This document shows positions 1-5,949 of a DNA stretch of 6,381 nucleotides, in pieces. Below the pieces are notes generated by a model, which saw nothing but the letters and a program-made list of their open reading frames with translations, did not search any database and was not told where the DNA came from. This DNA comes from a bacterium (GTDB taxonomy: Bacteria; Armatimonadota; Fimbriimonadia; Fimbriimonadales; JBAXQP01), in assembly GCA_037131655.1 (NCBI GenBank), contig JBAXQP010000163.1:1-6381 (forward strand), written 5' to 3'. The translations under genes and the position numbers were made by a program. Positions within the stretch are counted from its first letter, which is position 1; the number at the start of each line of letters is the position of its first letter.

Positions 1-1100
1 TTCGAGAACAACTCAATTCGTTGCTGACGAAAAGCGATAACGCTGCAGGGCGCTTGATAGAAGTGGATGGGCAACCCTTGGAAGAAATGGTCTCAGATGA
101 GCTTATCAAACAGGGCGTCATCGTCACAGATTTAGGCACTGCTATTCGCCGGTACGAATCGCTGATCCGCGATCACTTCGACCGCACGCCTTATGAGATT
201 ACAGACCGAAAGTTCACTTCCCTAGCGCAGACTTTTTGGACTGGCGGTAAGTTCATCTATGTGCCGGATAACGTTGAAGTTAAGTTGCCAATCGAGATGC
301 ACTCTTCGATTTTAAGCGGCAACGCAGTGTTCCCAAGACTATTAGTTATTGTGGGAAAGAACAGCAAGGTTGCCCTTCTCGATGAGTTTGTTTCACCGGA
401 TGCCAAGCATCAATCACTTTCAAGCGCCACCACCGAGATATTTCTCGGAGAGGGCGCGGATGTTCGCTATGTGCTGCTAAACCGATGGGGCGAAAACGTT
501 TATCATTTTCACCATCAGCGTACTGTTTTGGGTAAAGATGCGCACTTAAAGACGCTGACAATCGGCCTGGGCAGTCACTTGACGAAGGCAACCATCGAGG
601 CTTTTCTGAACGCGCAGGGTTCATCGAGCGACATGCTCGGTCTTGTTTTCGGCACCGGCAATCAACATTTCGACCACCATACCGTCCAATTCCACAAAGT
701 CGGGCAGACTTTGAGCGATTTGCTCTTCAAAACCGCCCTCGATGACAAGGCGCACAGTGTCTATAGCGGACTAATTAGAATTGAAAAAGACGCCCAACGC
801 TCAAACGCTTATCAAGCAAACCGAAATCTGCTTCTAAGTAAAGACACACAGGCGGACTCTATTCCAAACCTTGAAATCCACGCAAACGATGTCCGATGTT
901 CCCACGGCGCAACAGTGGCTCCGATTGATCCCGAGTACATCTTCTACCTAATGAGCCGAGGCATCCCGGAAGTCGATGCCAAGCGCTTAGTAGTAGAAGG
1001 CTGGTTCGAGCAGGTACTCGACCGCGCTGATATTCCTGCATTACGAGAATTAGTCAGCGAACAGATAGCCGCAAAGATTAGAAAACAGGTGGGTGGGTAA
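1..1100 (+). CDS. sufD: SufD, Fe-S cluster assembly scaffold subunit (5' end cut by window edge)
   Basis: SufD is a cytoplasmic subunit of the SufBCD scaffold on which Fe-S clusters are assembled. The visible part shows the SufB/SufD beta-helix core. A GGKFIYVP stretch lies about 75 residues after the TTG at 21, followed by HFDHHT and then a long conserved C-terminal block. That block contains RCSHGATV and FYLMSRG. The histidine in CSHGAT lies where E. coli SufD has His360, and SufB typically reads SHEAT, so SufD is preferred over SufB. The frame is open to the left edge (CGA GAA CAA from base 3), and no Shine-Dalgarno site precedes the TTG at 21. The true start is therefore probably upstream, and the roughly 365 residues seen are short of the usual 420-450. 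The stop codon overlaps the next ATG (TAATG), which suggests translational coupling. Confidence 0.93.
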   Translation, partial: REQLNSLLTKSDNAAGRLIEVDGQPLEEMVSDELIKQGVIVTDLGTAIRRYESLIRDHFDRTPYEITDRKFTSLAQTFWTGGKFIYVPDNVEVKLPIEMHSSILSGNAVFPRLLVIVGKNSKVALLDEFVSPDAKHQSLSSATTEIFLGEGADVRYVLLNRWGENVYHFHHQRTVLGKDAHLKTLTIGLGSHLTKATIEAFLNAQGSSSDMLGLVFGTGNQHFDHHTVQFHKVGQTLSDLLFKTALDDKAHSVYSGLIRIEKDAQRSNAYQANRNLLLSKDTQADSIPNLEIHANDVRCSHGATVAPIDPEYIFYLMSRGIPEVDAKRLVVEGWFEQVLDRADIPALRELVSEQIAAKIRKQVGG

Positions 1101-1411
1101 TGGCACGGTTTTTAGTTGGAAATGCAAGTAAGGTTGAAGAGGGGAAAGTGATAGTCGTGCGCGCAGGCGACCGACGTCTGGCGTTGAGCATGGTCGAGGG
1201 TAAGTATTATGCGATTGATGATGTATGCACCCACGACAGCGGCCCGCTTGGCGAGGGAGTGCTCTGTGACTACTCTGTCGAATGCCCTCGGCACGGCGCG
1301 CGCTTTGACATCCGAACCGGCCAAGCCTTATCTCTTCCTGCCACCCAAGGAGTAAGTTCCTATCCAGTCACGATTGATGGGGATGACATCTACGTGGAGT
1401 TACCGGATTAA
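1100..1411 (+). CDS. Rieske [2Fe-2S] ferredoxin of the suf operon
   Basis: This 103-residue protein is a stand-alone Rieske domain with both cluster-binding boxes: C43-T-H45 and C62-P-R-H65, spaced as in bacterial ferredoxins of non-heme oxygenase systems. Homologues are often annotated as non-heme iron oxygenase ferredoxin subunits, but no oxygenase is nearby. Its place between sufD and sufS points instead to a role in Fe-S assembly, perhaps as electron donor or as an early client; that role is inference. An additional cysteine, C56, lies between the two boxes. The ATG overlaps the sufD stop by one base, and AGGTGGG at 1087-1093 serves as Shine-Dalgarno site with a 6-nt spacer. There is no signal peptide or membrane segment, so it should be cytoplasmic. 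Confidence 0.93.
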   Translation: MARFLVGNASKVEEGKVIVVRAGDRRLALSMVEGKYYAIDDVCTHDSGPLGEGVLCDYSVECPRHGARFDIRTGQALSLPATQGVSSYPVTIDGDDIYVELPD

Positions 1412-1420
1412 GGAAATATC

Positions 1421-2680
1421 ATGCAAGCAGCTAAGACAGGGAAAATTCATGATGTTGAAGGAATTCGGAAAGACTTTCCGATCCTTTCTCGGCAAGTAAA
1501 CGGTAAGCCATTGGTTTACCTCGATAATGCCGCTACCTCTCAAAAACCAAGGCAAGTCATTGACGCCCTGGTGCAATACTACGAGACATATAACGCAAAT
1601 ACACGGCGTGGGCTACATACACTGGCTGAGGAAGCCACCAGCGCTTTCGAGTGTGCTCGTGAGAAGGTTGCTAAATTCATCGGCGCGCCGGATCCCTCGT
1701 GCATCATATTCACTCGGAACACGACCGAATCCATCAATATAATCGCATATTCATGGGGTCAATCGCACATCTCGCAGGGTGATGTGATTTTGCTTTCCCA
1801 ACTCGAACACCATGCCAACCTCGTACCGTGGCAAAGATTAGCAAAGCAAACTGGGGCTGAGCTAAGATGGATCAAGCTGACCAGTGACGGCATGCTCGAT
1901 ATGCAGAGTTTGAAAGACGGGCTAGCTGCCGGCAGGGTAAAACTTGTCGCCATCTCTCATGCCTCGAATGTCCTCGGAACCATTATCCCCGTCACCGAAG
2001 TCGCGAAATTGGCGCACGAGCATGGCGCTCTTATAGCTATCGACGGAGCGCAGTCTGCTCCGCACTTTCCGGTGAACGTGACCGAGATTGACGCCGATTT
2101 CTACTCCATCTCAGCCCATAAAATGTTAGGGCCGACTGGAGTAGGTGCGCTTTATGGGAAGCTTGAGCTTCTCGATAGCATGGAGCCATTCTTAACCGGC
2201 GGTTCGATGATAGGGAAAGTGACTTTTGAATCTTCGACATGGGCAGAAACTCCTGCCAAATTCGAAGCCGGCACGCCCAGTATCGCCGATGCGATTGCTT
2301 GGGGAGCAGCGATTGATTATCTAAATGAATTAGGCATGGATTGGGTAAACGCTCATGAGCGTGAAATCACCGCCTATGCTCTCGAAAAGCTATCGGCAAT
2401 AAATGGTGTTCGTCTTTATGGACCGATGAATGCACAGCAACGGGTTGGCGTAATCGCATTTACTATCGATGGCATTCATCCGCATGATATTGCACAGATT
2501 TTGGATGAAGATGGGGTTGCCGTTCGCGCAGGGCATCACTGCTGTGCGCCGTTAATGTCCATACTTGGTGTAAGCGCAACGGCAAGAGCTAGTTTTTATA
2601 TTTACAACCGGCTCGATGAGGTCGATACTCTCGTCGAGGCAATCCGGAGAGCAAAGAAGGTATTCAGAATTGAACATTAA
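1421..2680 (+). CDS. sufS: SufS cysteine desulfurase
   Basis: This PLP enzyme converts L-cysteine to L-alanine and holds the released sulfur as a persulfide for Fe-S assembly. At 419 residues it is a full-length group II (SufS/CsdA) desulfurase. Visible landmarks are YLDNAATSQKP at 33-43; EHHAN with H130, which should stack on PLP; D208 in IDGAQ; the Schiff-base lysine K234 in SAHKMLGPTG; and the catalytic cysteine C374 in RAGHHCC. H355 in HPHD aligns by counting with B. subtilis SufS His342, the residue that displaces a SufU cysteine from zinc, which fits the sufU gene next door. A second cysteine, C375, directly follows the catalytic one. The ATG at 1421 has an AAGGAA site at 1410-1415 with a 5-nt spacer and follows the Rieske gene after 9 nt. 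Confidence 0.97.
   Translation: MQAAKTGKIHDVEGIRKDFPILSRQVNGKPLVYLDNAATSQKPRQVIDALVQYYETYNANTRRGLHTLAEEATSAFECAREKVAKFIGAPDPSCIIFTRNTTESINIIAYSWGQSHISQGDVILLSQLEHHANLVPWQRLAKQTGAELRWIKLTSDGMLDMQSLKDGLAAGRVKLVAISHASNVLGTIIPVTEVAKLAHEHGALIAIDGAQSAPHFPVNVTEIDADFYSISAHKMLGPTGVGALYGKLELLDSMEPFLTGGSMIGKVTFESSTWAETPAKFEAGTPSIADAIAWGAAIDYLNELGMDWVNAHEREITAYALEKLSAINGVRLYGPMNAQQRVGVIAFTIDGIHPHDIAQILDEDGVAVRAGHHCCAPLMSILGVSATARASFYIYNRLDEVDTLVEAIRRAKKVFRIEH
2654..2660 (+). promoter_or_regulatory. Shine-Dalgarno site supporting the TTG start of sufU
   Basis: AAGAAGG lies inside the last codons of sufS, 9 nt before the TTG at 2670. It decides the start because the only in-frame ATG (2616) would add 18 residues unlike other SufU proteins, and no ATG occurs in frame near the sufS stop. 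Confidence 0.65.
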
Positions 2681-3107
2681 TGATGAACTATATAGAGAAG
2701 TCATTCTCGACCATGCCCAAAGTCCCCGACATCGCGGGCTAATTGCGAATGCCGACCTCGTAGTGGAAGGTGTGAACCCTTTATGCGGCGATGAGCTTAA
2801 GCTTTCAATTAGGCGCGAGGATGGACGATTAATTGAAATTGGCATTCAAGGCGGGGGGTGTTCAATCAGCCTAGCTTCAGCCTCCATGCTCGCCGAAGCG
2901 GTTGAAGGCAAAACAGTCGAAGAGATTGATGCAATAATCGAGCGTGTAAAAGCTATGCTCACAGGAAAAGAACACGAGCCTATGGATGAGGATGAAGATT
3001 TGGCCGCCTTAGAGGGGATACGAAAGTACCCTGTCCGCGTCAAATGCGCCATGCTCGCATGGACAACTCTACAAGAAGCATTAAAGCAAAGTAAGGAGGG
3101 GCAATAA
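2670..3107 (+). CDS. sufU: SufU, zinc-dependent sulfur acceptor for SufS
   Basis: SufU takes the persulfide sulfur from SufS and passes it to the Suf scaffold. It has an IscU fold, but in Firmicutes it works as a Zn-dependent sulfurtransferase. From the proposed start it has 145 residues, normal for the family. It keeps the N-terminal LYREVILDH..SPRHRG block, the zinc ligands C39, D41 (CGD), C64 (GGGCSIS) and C126 (VKCAML), and the insertion before the last cysteine that separates SufU from IscU. The frame is open further upstream, to an ATG at 2616 deep inside sufS. The TTG at 2670 is preferred because AAGAAGG lies 9 nt before it and the resulting N-terminus matches the family. This makes an 11-bp overlap with sufS. 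The ATGs at 2680 and 2683 are in another frame. Confidence 0.94.
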   Translation: MNINDELYREVILDHAQSPRHRGLIANADLVVEGVNPLCGDELKLSIRREDGRLIEIGIQGGGCSISLASASMLAEAVEGKTVEEIDAIIERVKAMLTGKEHEPMDEDEDLAALEGIRKYPVRVKCAMLAWTTLQEALKQSKEGQ

Positions 3108-3415
3108 TGGATTGGGGACCCGATGATGTCAAAACAAGACTAGAAGAAGTATTCGACCCAGAACTCGATATCAATATCGTCGATTTAGGTTTGGTTTGCG
3201 ACGTTGAAGTCACACCCGATAAAGAAGTCATCCTAACCATGACTCTTACCTCGCCCGCCTGCCCTTTGGCGCCTCAAATTGAAAAGGACATCAACCAAGT
3301 CCTCTCCGAGATGCCCGATATCAAAAACGTCCAAATCAACTGGGTCTTCGACCCACCCTGGGACCCTTATGTAAACCCCACGGAAGACGGCCGCTTAGAA
3401 CTTGGTATTTGGTAG
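3107..3415 (+). CDS. sufT: SufT-type MIP18/DUF59 Fe-S assembly factor
   Basis: This 102-residue protein is a minimal MIP18/DUF59 domain. Proteins of this family help mature or deliver Fe-S clusters, and sufT commonly ends suf operons in Gram-positive-type bacteria. Visible signatures are VFDPEL at 15-20, NIVDLGLV at 23-30, TSPACPLAP at 48-56 with the conserved family cysteine C52, and FDPPWDP near 81-87. C31 is a second cysteine. The short tail ends in LGIW. The ATG overlaps the sufU stop by one base (TAATG), and AAGGAGGG at 3093-3100 is a near-perfect Shine-Dalgarno site 6 nt upstream, the strongest in this operon. The paaD-type phenylacetate branch of the same superfamily is an alternative by domain alone, but the context excludes it for practical purposes. 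Confidence 0.92.
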   Translation: MDWGPDDVKTRLEEVFDPELDINIVDLGLVCDVEVTPDKEVILTMTLTSPACPLAPQIEKDINQVLSEMPDIKNVQINWVFDPPWDPYVNPTEDGRLELGIW

Positions 3416-3438
3416 AAAGTTAGTTGCTAGAGCTTTCT
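3414..3438 (+). terminator. Weak terminator-like hairpin after sufT
   Basis: AGAAAG at 3414-3419 pairs with CTTTCT at 3433-3438 across a 13-nt loop that can itself form TAG/CTA. The tract that follows is only pyrimidine-rich (CTTTCTCT), without a clean T run, and the stem is AT-rich. It is placed where the suf operon should end, but as an intrinsic terminator it is weak. Confidence 0.3.
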
Positions 3439-3615
3439 CTTTCTCTAAAATATCCGTCTAACCCTGAGTAGGCCTCTGGGCCATATCGAAGGGCGGATAT
3501 GGTAAGAGTAAGGTTTTGGAGGAGGTTGCCATGAGCACAATCATCTCTCGCAGTGACACAGTGAGCAACGATCCAAATTCTGTCTGACTTCATCTTCGCA
3601 ATTCGCCCCTGCAAA
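3416..3615. other. Gap between convergent sufT and PHP gene, no convincing gene
   Basis: The 200-bp gap holds the two hairpin structures listed separately and GGAGGAGG at 3518-3525, followed 5 nt later by an ATG at 3531 that opens only 18 codons (stop at 3585-3587). A 64-codon frame on the minus strand begins just after the PHP stop, but it has no good start signal and no recognisable motif. I do not call a protein here. Confidence 0.6.
3443..3508. repeat. Imperfect 66-bp palindrome with two mutually exclusive stems
   Basis: The outer arms CTCT (3443-3446) and AGAG (3505-3508) flank a 9-bp stem, ATATCCGTC (3450-3458) with GGCGGATAT (3492-3500), one pair being G-U. Inside it, CCCTGAG (3462-3468) pairs with CTCTGGG (3474-3480) with one T-T mismatch. 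In competition, CCATATC (3481-3487) pairs perfectly with GATATGG (3496-3502). No T tract follows on either strand, so it is not a canonical terminator. It lies between convergent genes. Confidence 0.5.
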
Positions 3616-4284
3616 TTACTTACTACCCTGCCTTAAACATGATAAAATCATTTCGGGATTATCAAAGCGGGCGGCTTGGATTTCGGCAACGGTTAGGCCG
3701 GCGCCGATAGCTACATTTTGGAGAAAGGCCTCAGTATGAAGATCGCTCGGGGAGTGGGTGTCGCTGTCGATCACCAGCTTTGCTCCGGTTTCTCTTGCTA
3801 TTCTGGCAACGTGACCGTTGGTCAAGCTATGTCCTCGCCTTGAGGTGATCTCAAGATAGACATTATTTTCGAGAGCGAGTCTCGCCTCAGCTTCGGTGAT
3901 TAAGCCAGGATGGGCAAGGATATCAACGAAGGGGCATTCAACGACTGCTCGGTTGATTCCGGGTTCGACCGGTTCGACGATCGTTTCGCCATGCACGACT
4001 ACTATCTCAGCGCCGACCTTTTTAGCCATTTCAGCGACACGGCCGACCGCACTGGCGGGAACATAAGTCAACTCGACTCCCACTAATGCCGTGAAACCCC
4101 ATTCGCTTTCAATGAATGCTCTATCCCTGCGAATCATATCAATCAGCGACTCGATATTCGCAGGACTGGCATGGTCGGTGAAAGCCATCGCCTTATAACC
4201 GTTCACCATCGCTCGTCTTGCGAGTTCAACAGGGGAAAGCTCTCCGTCGCTAAAAAAGGTGTGCATATGAAAATCGTATATCAA
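3616..4284 (-). CDS. PHP-domain metal-dependent phosphoesterase (histidinol-phosphatase-like)
   Basis: This 222-residue protein is a complete PHP domain. All nine metal ligands of the superfamily can be assigned in order: H6 and H8 (FHMHT), D13 (SDGE), H38 (TDH), E71 (GVELTY), H98 (VVHGE), H125 (LAHPG), D175 and H177 (DSDTH). A trinuclear metal site and phosphoester hydrolysis are therefore expected. Similar proteins are annotated as histidinol phosphate phosphatase domain proteins, but no his genes are nearby and the substrate cannot be read from the sequence; a nucleotide or other small phosphoester is equally possible. It is cytoplasmic, with no signal peptide. The start is TTG at 4284, chosen because AGGAG sits 6 nt upstream and the HxH motif then lies at its usual distance from the N-terminus. 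It converges on sufT and appears to be monocistronic. Confidence 0.93.
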   Translation of the reverse strand: MIYDFHMHTFFSDGELSPVELARRAMVNGYKAMAFTDHASPANIESLIDMIRRDRAFIESEWGFTALVGVELTYVPASAVGRVAEMAKKVGAEIVVVHGETIVEPVEPGINRAVVECPFVDILAHPGLITEAEARLALENNVYLEITSRRGHSLTNGHVARIARETGAKLVIDSDTHSPSDLHTEAFLQNVAIGAGLTVAEIQAARFDNPEMILSCLRQGSK

Positions 4285-4290
4285 TTTTTT

Positions 4291-4295
4291 CTCCT
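4291..4295 (-). promoter_or_regulatory. Shine-Dalgarno site for the TTG start of the PHP gene
   Basis: On the minus strand AGGAG is followed by six adenines and then TTG. No ATG lies at a suitable distance: the next in-frame ATG would remove the first histidine of the metal-binding HxH motif. Confidence 0.75.
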
Positions 4296-4419
4296 ATCTA
4301 TCAGCCGATAATTGTCATAACCAACTCAAGTATACCGTCCTGTGGCAAAGTGGGAGACTATGTTAATTACGCATTTTAGCGTGACTTGATCACGAGTTCA
4401 TCAATTCTCCTTTAAAATG

Positions 4420-4449
4420 TTGCAGGAACAACCGAAGGTTTGGTACAAT
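4420..4449 (+). promoter_or_regulatory. Sigma-70-type promoter for tRNA-Ser
   Basis: TTGCAG at 4420-4425 and TACAAT at 4444-4449 are 18 bp apart. Transcription should start near 4456, leaving a leader of about 8 nt before the tRNA. A perfect inverted repeat, AAGGTTT (4435-4441) and AAACCTT (4454-4460), straddles the -10 box. Confidence 0.6.
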
Positions 4450-4463
4450 TGGAAAACCTTTGT

Positions 4464-4551
4464 GGAGAGTTACCCAAGTGGTTGAAGGGGCTGGTTTGCT
4501 AAACCGGTAGGGGTCGTAAGGCCCGCCAGGGTTCGAATCCCTGACTCTCCG
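4464..4551 (+). tRNA. trnS-GCU: tRNA-Ser (anticodon GCU)
   Basis: The 88-nt class II tRNA folds fully. The acceptor GGAGAGT (4464-4470) pairs with ACTCTCC (4544-4550), with G4551 as discriminator, typical of serine. The anticodon stem CTGGT/ACCGG encloses the loop TTGCTAA with anticodon GCT at 4498-4500, reading AGC and AGU codons. A long variable arm spans about 4508-4526, as required for recognition by SerRS. The T arm is CAGGG-TTCGAAT-CCCTG (4527-4543). The 3' CCA is not encoded, as the genome continues CAC, so it must be added by CCA-adding enzyme. Confidence 0.98.
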
Positions 4552-4554
4552 CAC

Positions 4555-4578
4555 TCCTGATATTACTTCTAATCAGGG
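4555..4578 (+). terminator. Possible terminator hairpin after tRNA-Ser
   Basis: TCCTGAT (4555-4561) pairs with ATCAGGG (4572-4578), including one T-G pair, around a 10-nt loop. The downstream tract ATTCTCTTTCTCCTCT is pyrimidine-rich but not a pure T run. Its position, 4 nt after the tRNA, favours a terminator or 3'-trailer role. Confidence 0.4.
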
Positions 4579-4614
4579 AATCATTCTCTTTCTCCTCTGT
4601 AAATAACTGTATTG

Positions 4615-4671
4615 CAGCTCGACCGGCGACTAAAGTCGCGGCTGTTAATGGCTAAGTCCGCCTACGCGGTC
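4615..4671. repeat. REP-like tandem hairpin element
   Basis: Two small GC-rich hairpins lie side by side in the gap between the convergent tRNA and thioredoxin-like gene. The first is GCGACT-aa-AGTCGC (4626-4639), bracketed by CAGC (4615-4618) and GCTG (4641-4644). The second is CCGC-ctac-GCGG (4658-4661 and 4666-4669), flanked by a T-T mismatch and one more G-C pair. Paired hairpins of this look occur as dispersed intergenic repeats in several environmental phyla. Only one copy is in the window, so its repeat status is inference. It could also terminate transcription from either side. Confidence 0.5.
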
Positions 4672-4716
4672 TCTTTCTCTTAAGATTGCTACGGGTACGA
4701 GCCATCCCTTATGCCT

Positions 4717-5817
4717 CTACCCTCCCCCTGGTACTTCACATGAGCTAAAGGTGAAAGAATAGAGGGCGAAACTGTCGGAGGGGGACGAGAGATGTAAATC
4801 GTGATCCCCATATTTGTTGTTTATTACTAGGTTATACATGCGTGGAGCAGTAACTTGAATATAGCTTCTTCCCTGCTCGTCATACAACACGTCCTCACCC
4901 TTATCTTCCTTACCAATCGGCTTGCCGTCTTGCGTTAGGTAAACGCGGAAAGTTGCACCCTTCTCAGACTTGATCACCGCATTTACCTCTTTAGCGCGAT
5001 ACTTTAGGGCGATATAATCTTCCGGTTCAACAGTTTGACGAGAGTGGAGGATATTTTCTGAGCGAGCAAAATATTGACCGCTAGCATAAAGAACTCCTTC
5101 ACGATGATTTCCAGAATCAACATAATTCGCTGACTGATCAGCCTTCAATCCGCCCGAATTACCCAACTCTCCCCGCGAATAGCCTGCATAGATTTCATGA
5201 GTAGTCGGATAACAGACCGCGCCAGGCTTATCCGATCCTCGTACTGTTCCCATCAATGGCGGAGCAACAAAATGAGGATTAGCCTTCTTAAGGAGCTGCT
5301 GAATACGCGCCTCAGTATCCCCATAATTGCCCTCACCGAAATGTTCGTAAACAATCAGTCCATCCTTGTCAATCAGATACTTGGCCGGCCAATAATGGTT
5401 AGCATAGGCATCCCAATTTTTATAGAGACTATCCACCAGCACGGGATACGCGACGCCTAAGTGCTTTACTGCCTCCAATACATTCGCCCTGTTTTTCGCG
5501 AATTCGAACTCAGGTGTATGAACGCCAATAATCACTAAGCCATCCTTTGCATACCGTTTGTGCCACTCATTTACATAAGGCAGCGTTCGGATGCAATTAA
5601 CGCACGTATAATCCCAAAAATCCACCAAGACCACCTTGCCGCGTAAGTTTTTAATGTTCAGCGGGGGGCTGTTTATCCAATCCGCTTCGCCACCAATCAA
5701 CTCAGGCGCATGGGTACTTGCTCTAAACATTCCTTTACCTCCCTCGGGGGTTATTTTAATTCCCATCAACAAAGCAATAAAAAGAAAGAGGACTACCACT
5801 ACTATAAAAACTTTCAT
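4717..5817 (-). CDS. Membrane-anchored thioredoxin-fold protein with DipZ-like C-terminal domain
   Basis: This 366-residue protein starts with an uncleaved-looking hydrophobic anchor at about residues 2-20, with no lipobox cysteine, so the rest should face outside the cytoplasm. Residues 35-180 form a TlpA/AhpC-like thioredoxin fold: the redox motif C72-V-N-C75 in DFWDYTCVNCIRTLPYV, GVHTPEFEF at 98-106, YWPAKYLID at 142-150 with the cis-proline candidate P144, and HFGEG at 159-163. The C-terminal part, from about THEIYAGYSRG (206-216) to the ALYSFTF strand near 351-357, resembles the beta-rich domain that follows the thioredoxin domain in DipZ. Full DipZ also carries an N-terminal CcdA transporter, which is absent here and not encoded nearby. 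Disulfide reduction or exchange is likely; the partner is unknown. AAAGGAG lies 5 nt before the ATG. Confidence 0.92.
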   Translation of the reverse strand: MKVFIVVVVLFLFIALLMGIKITPEGGKGMFRASTHAPELIGGEADWINSPPLNIKNLRGKVVLVDFWDYTCVNCIRTLPYVNEWHKRYAKDGLVIIGVHTPEFEFAKNRANVLEAVKHLGVAYPVLVDSLYKNWDAYANHYWPAKYLIDKDGLIVYEHFGEGNYGDTEARIQQLLKKANPHFVAPPLMGTVRGSDKPGAVCYPTTHEIYAGYSRGELGNSGGLKADQSANYVDSGNHREGVLYASGQYFARSENILHSRQTVEPEDYIALKYRAKEVNAVIKSEKGATFRVYLTQDGKPIGKEDKGEDVLYDEQGRSYIQVTAPRMYNLVINNKYGDHDLHLSSPSDSFALYSFTFSSCEVPGGG

Positions 5818-5831
5818 AATTACTCCTTTAA

Positions 5832-5860
5832 TTAATATACGTTTTTAGCTATGCTATAAA
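5832..5860 (+). promoter_or_regulatory. Candidate promoter for tyrS
   Basis: TTAATA (5832-5837) and TATAAA (5855-5860) are 17 bp apart, and TG at 5852-5853 gives an extended -10. Transcription would start near 5867 with a leader of about 80 nt. I see no T-box antiterminator in that short leader. The -35 matches the consensus at only four positions and overlaps the upstream region of the divergent thioredoxin-like gene. Confidence 0.45.
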
Positions 5861-5949
5861 TCCCTATCGGCATAACTTAATAGTTGCTTCAAGAACGGGC
5901 AATAAGGTACATACAAGTTGGTAATGGGTAAGAAAAAGGTGGATTTGCT

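Noticed and set aside
2616..2669. Longer sufU start at the ATG at 2616
   Set aside because: It would overlap sufS by 65 bp and add 18 residues not typical of SufU; the TTG at 2670 has the better Shine-Dalgarno site.
3420..3614. 64-codon minus-strand frame beginning just after the PHP stop
   Set aside because: It starts with TTG and has no properly spaced Shine-Dalgarno site, shows no recognisable motif, and runs through the palindrome, which explains its sequence better.
4380..4394. CGTGA-cttga-TCACG inverted repeat as an operator for the PHP gene
   Set aside because: Only 5 bp per arm and about 95 bp upstream of the start codon, with no clear promoter alongside; chance is a sufficient explanation.
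4544..4620. Integration (att) site at the 3' end of tRNA-Ser
   Set aside because: No direct repeat of the tRNA 3' end is visible downstream and there is no integrase gene in the window.
5860..5949. T-box leader upstream of tyrS
   Set aside because: The leader is only about 80-90 nt and I find neither the conserved T-box sequence nor an antiterminator pair.
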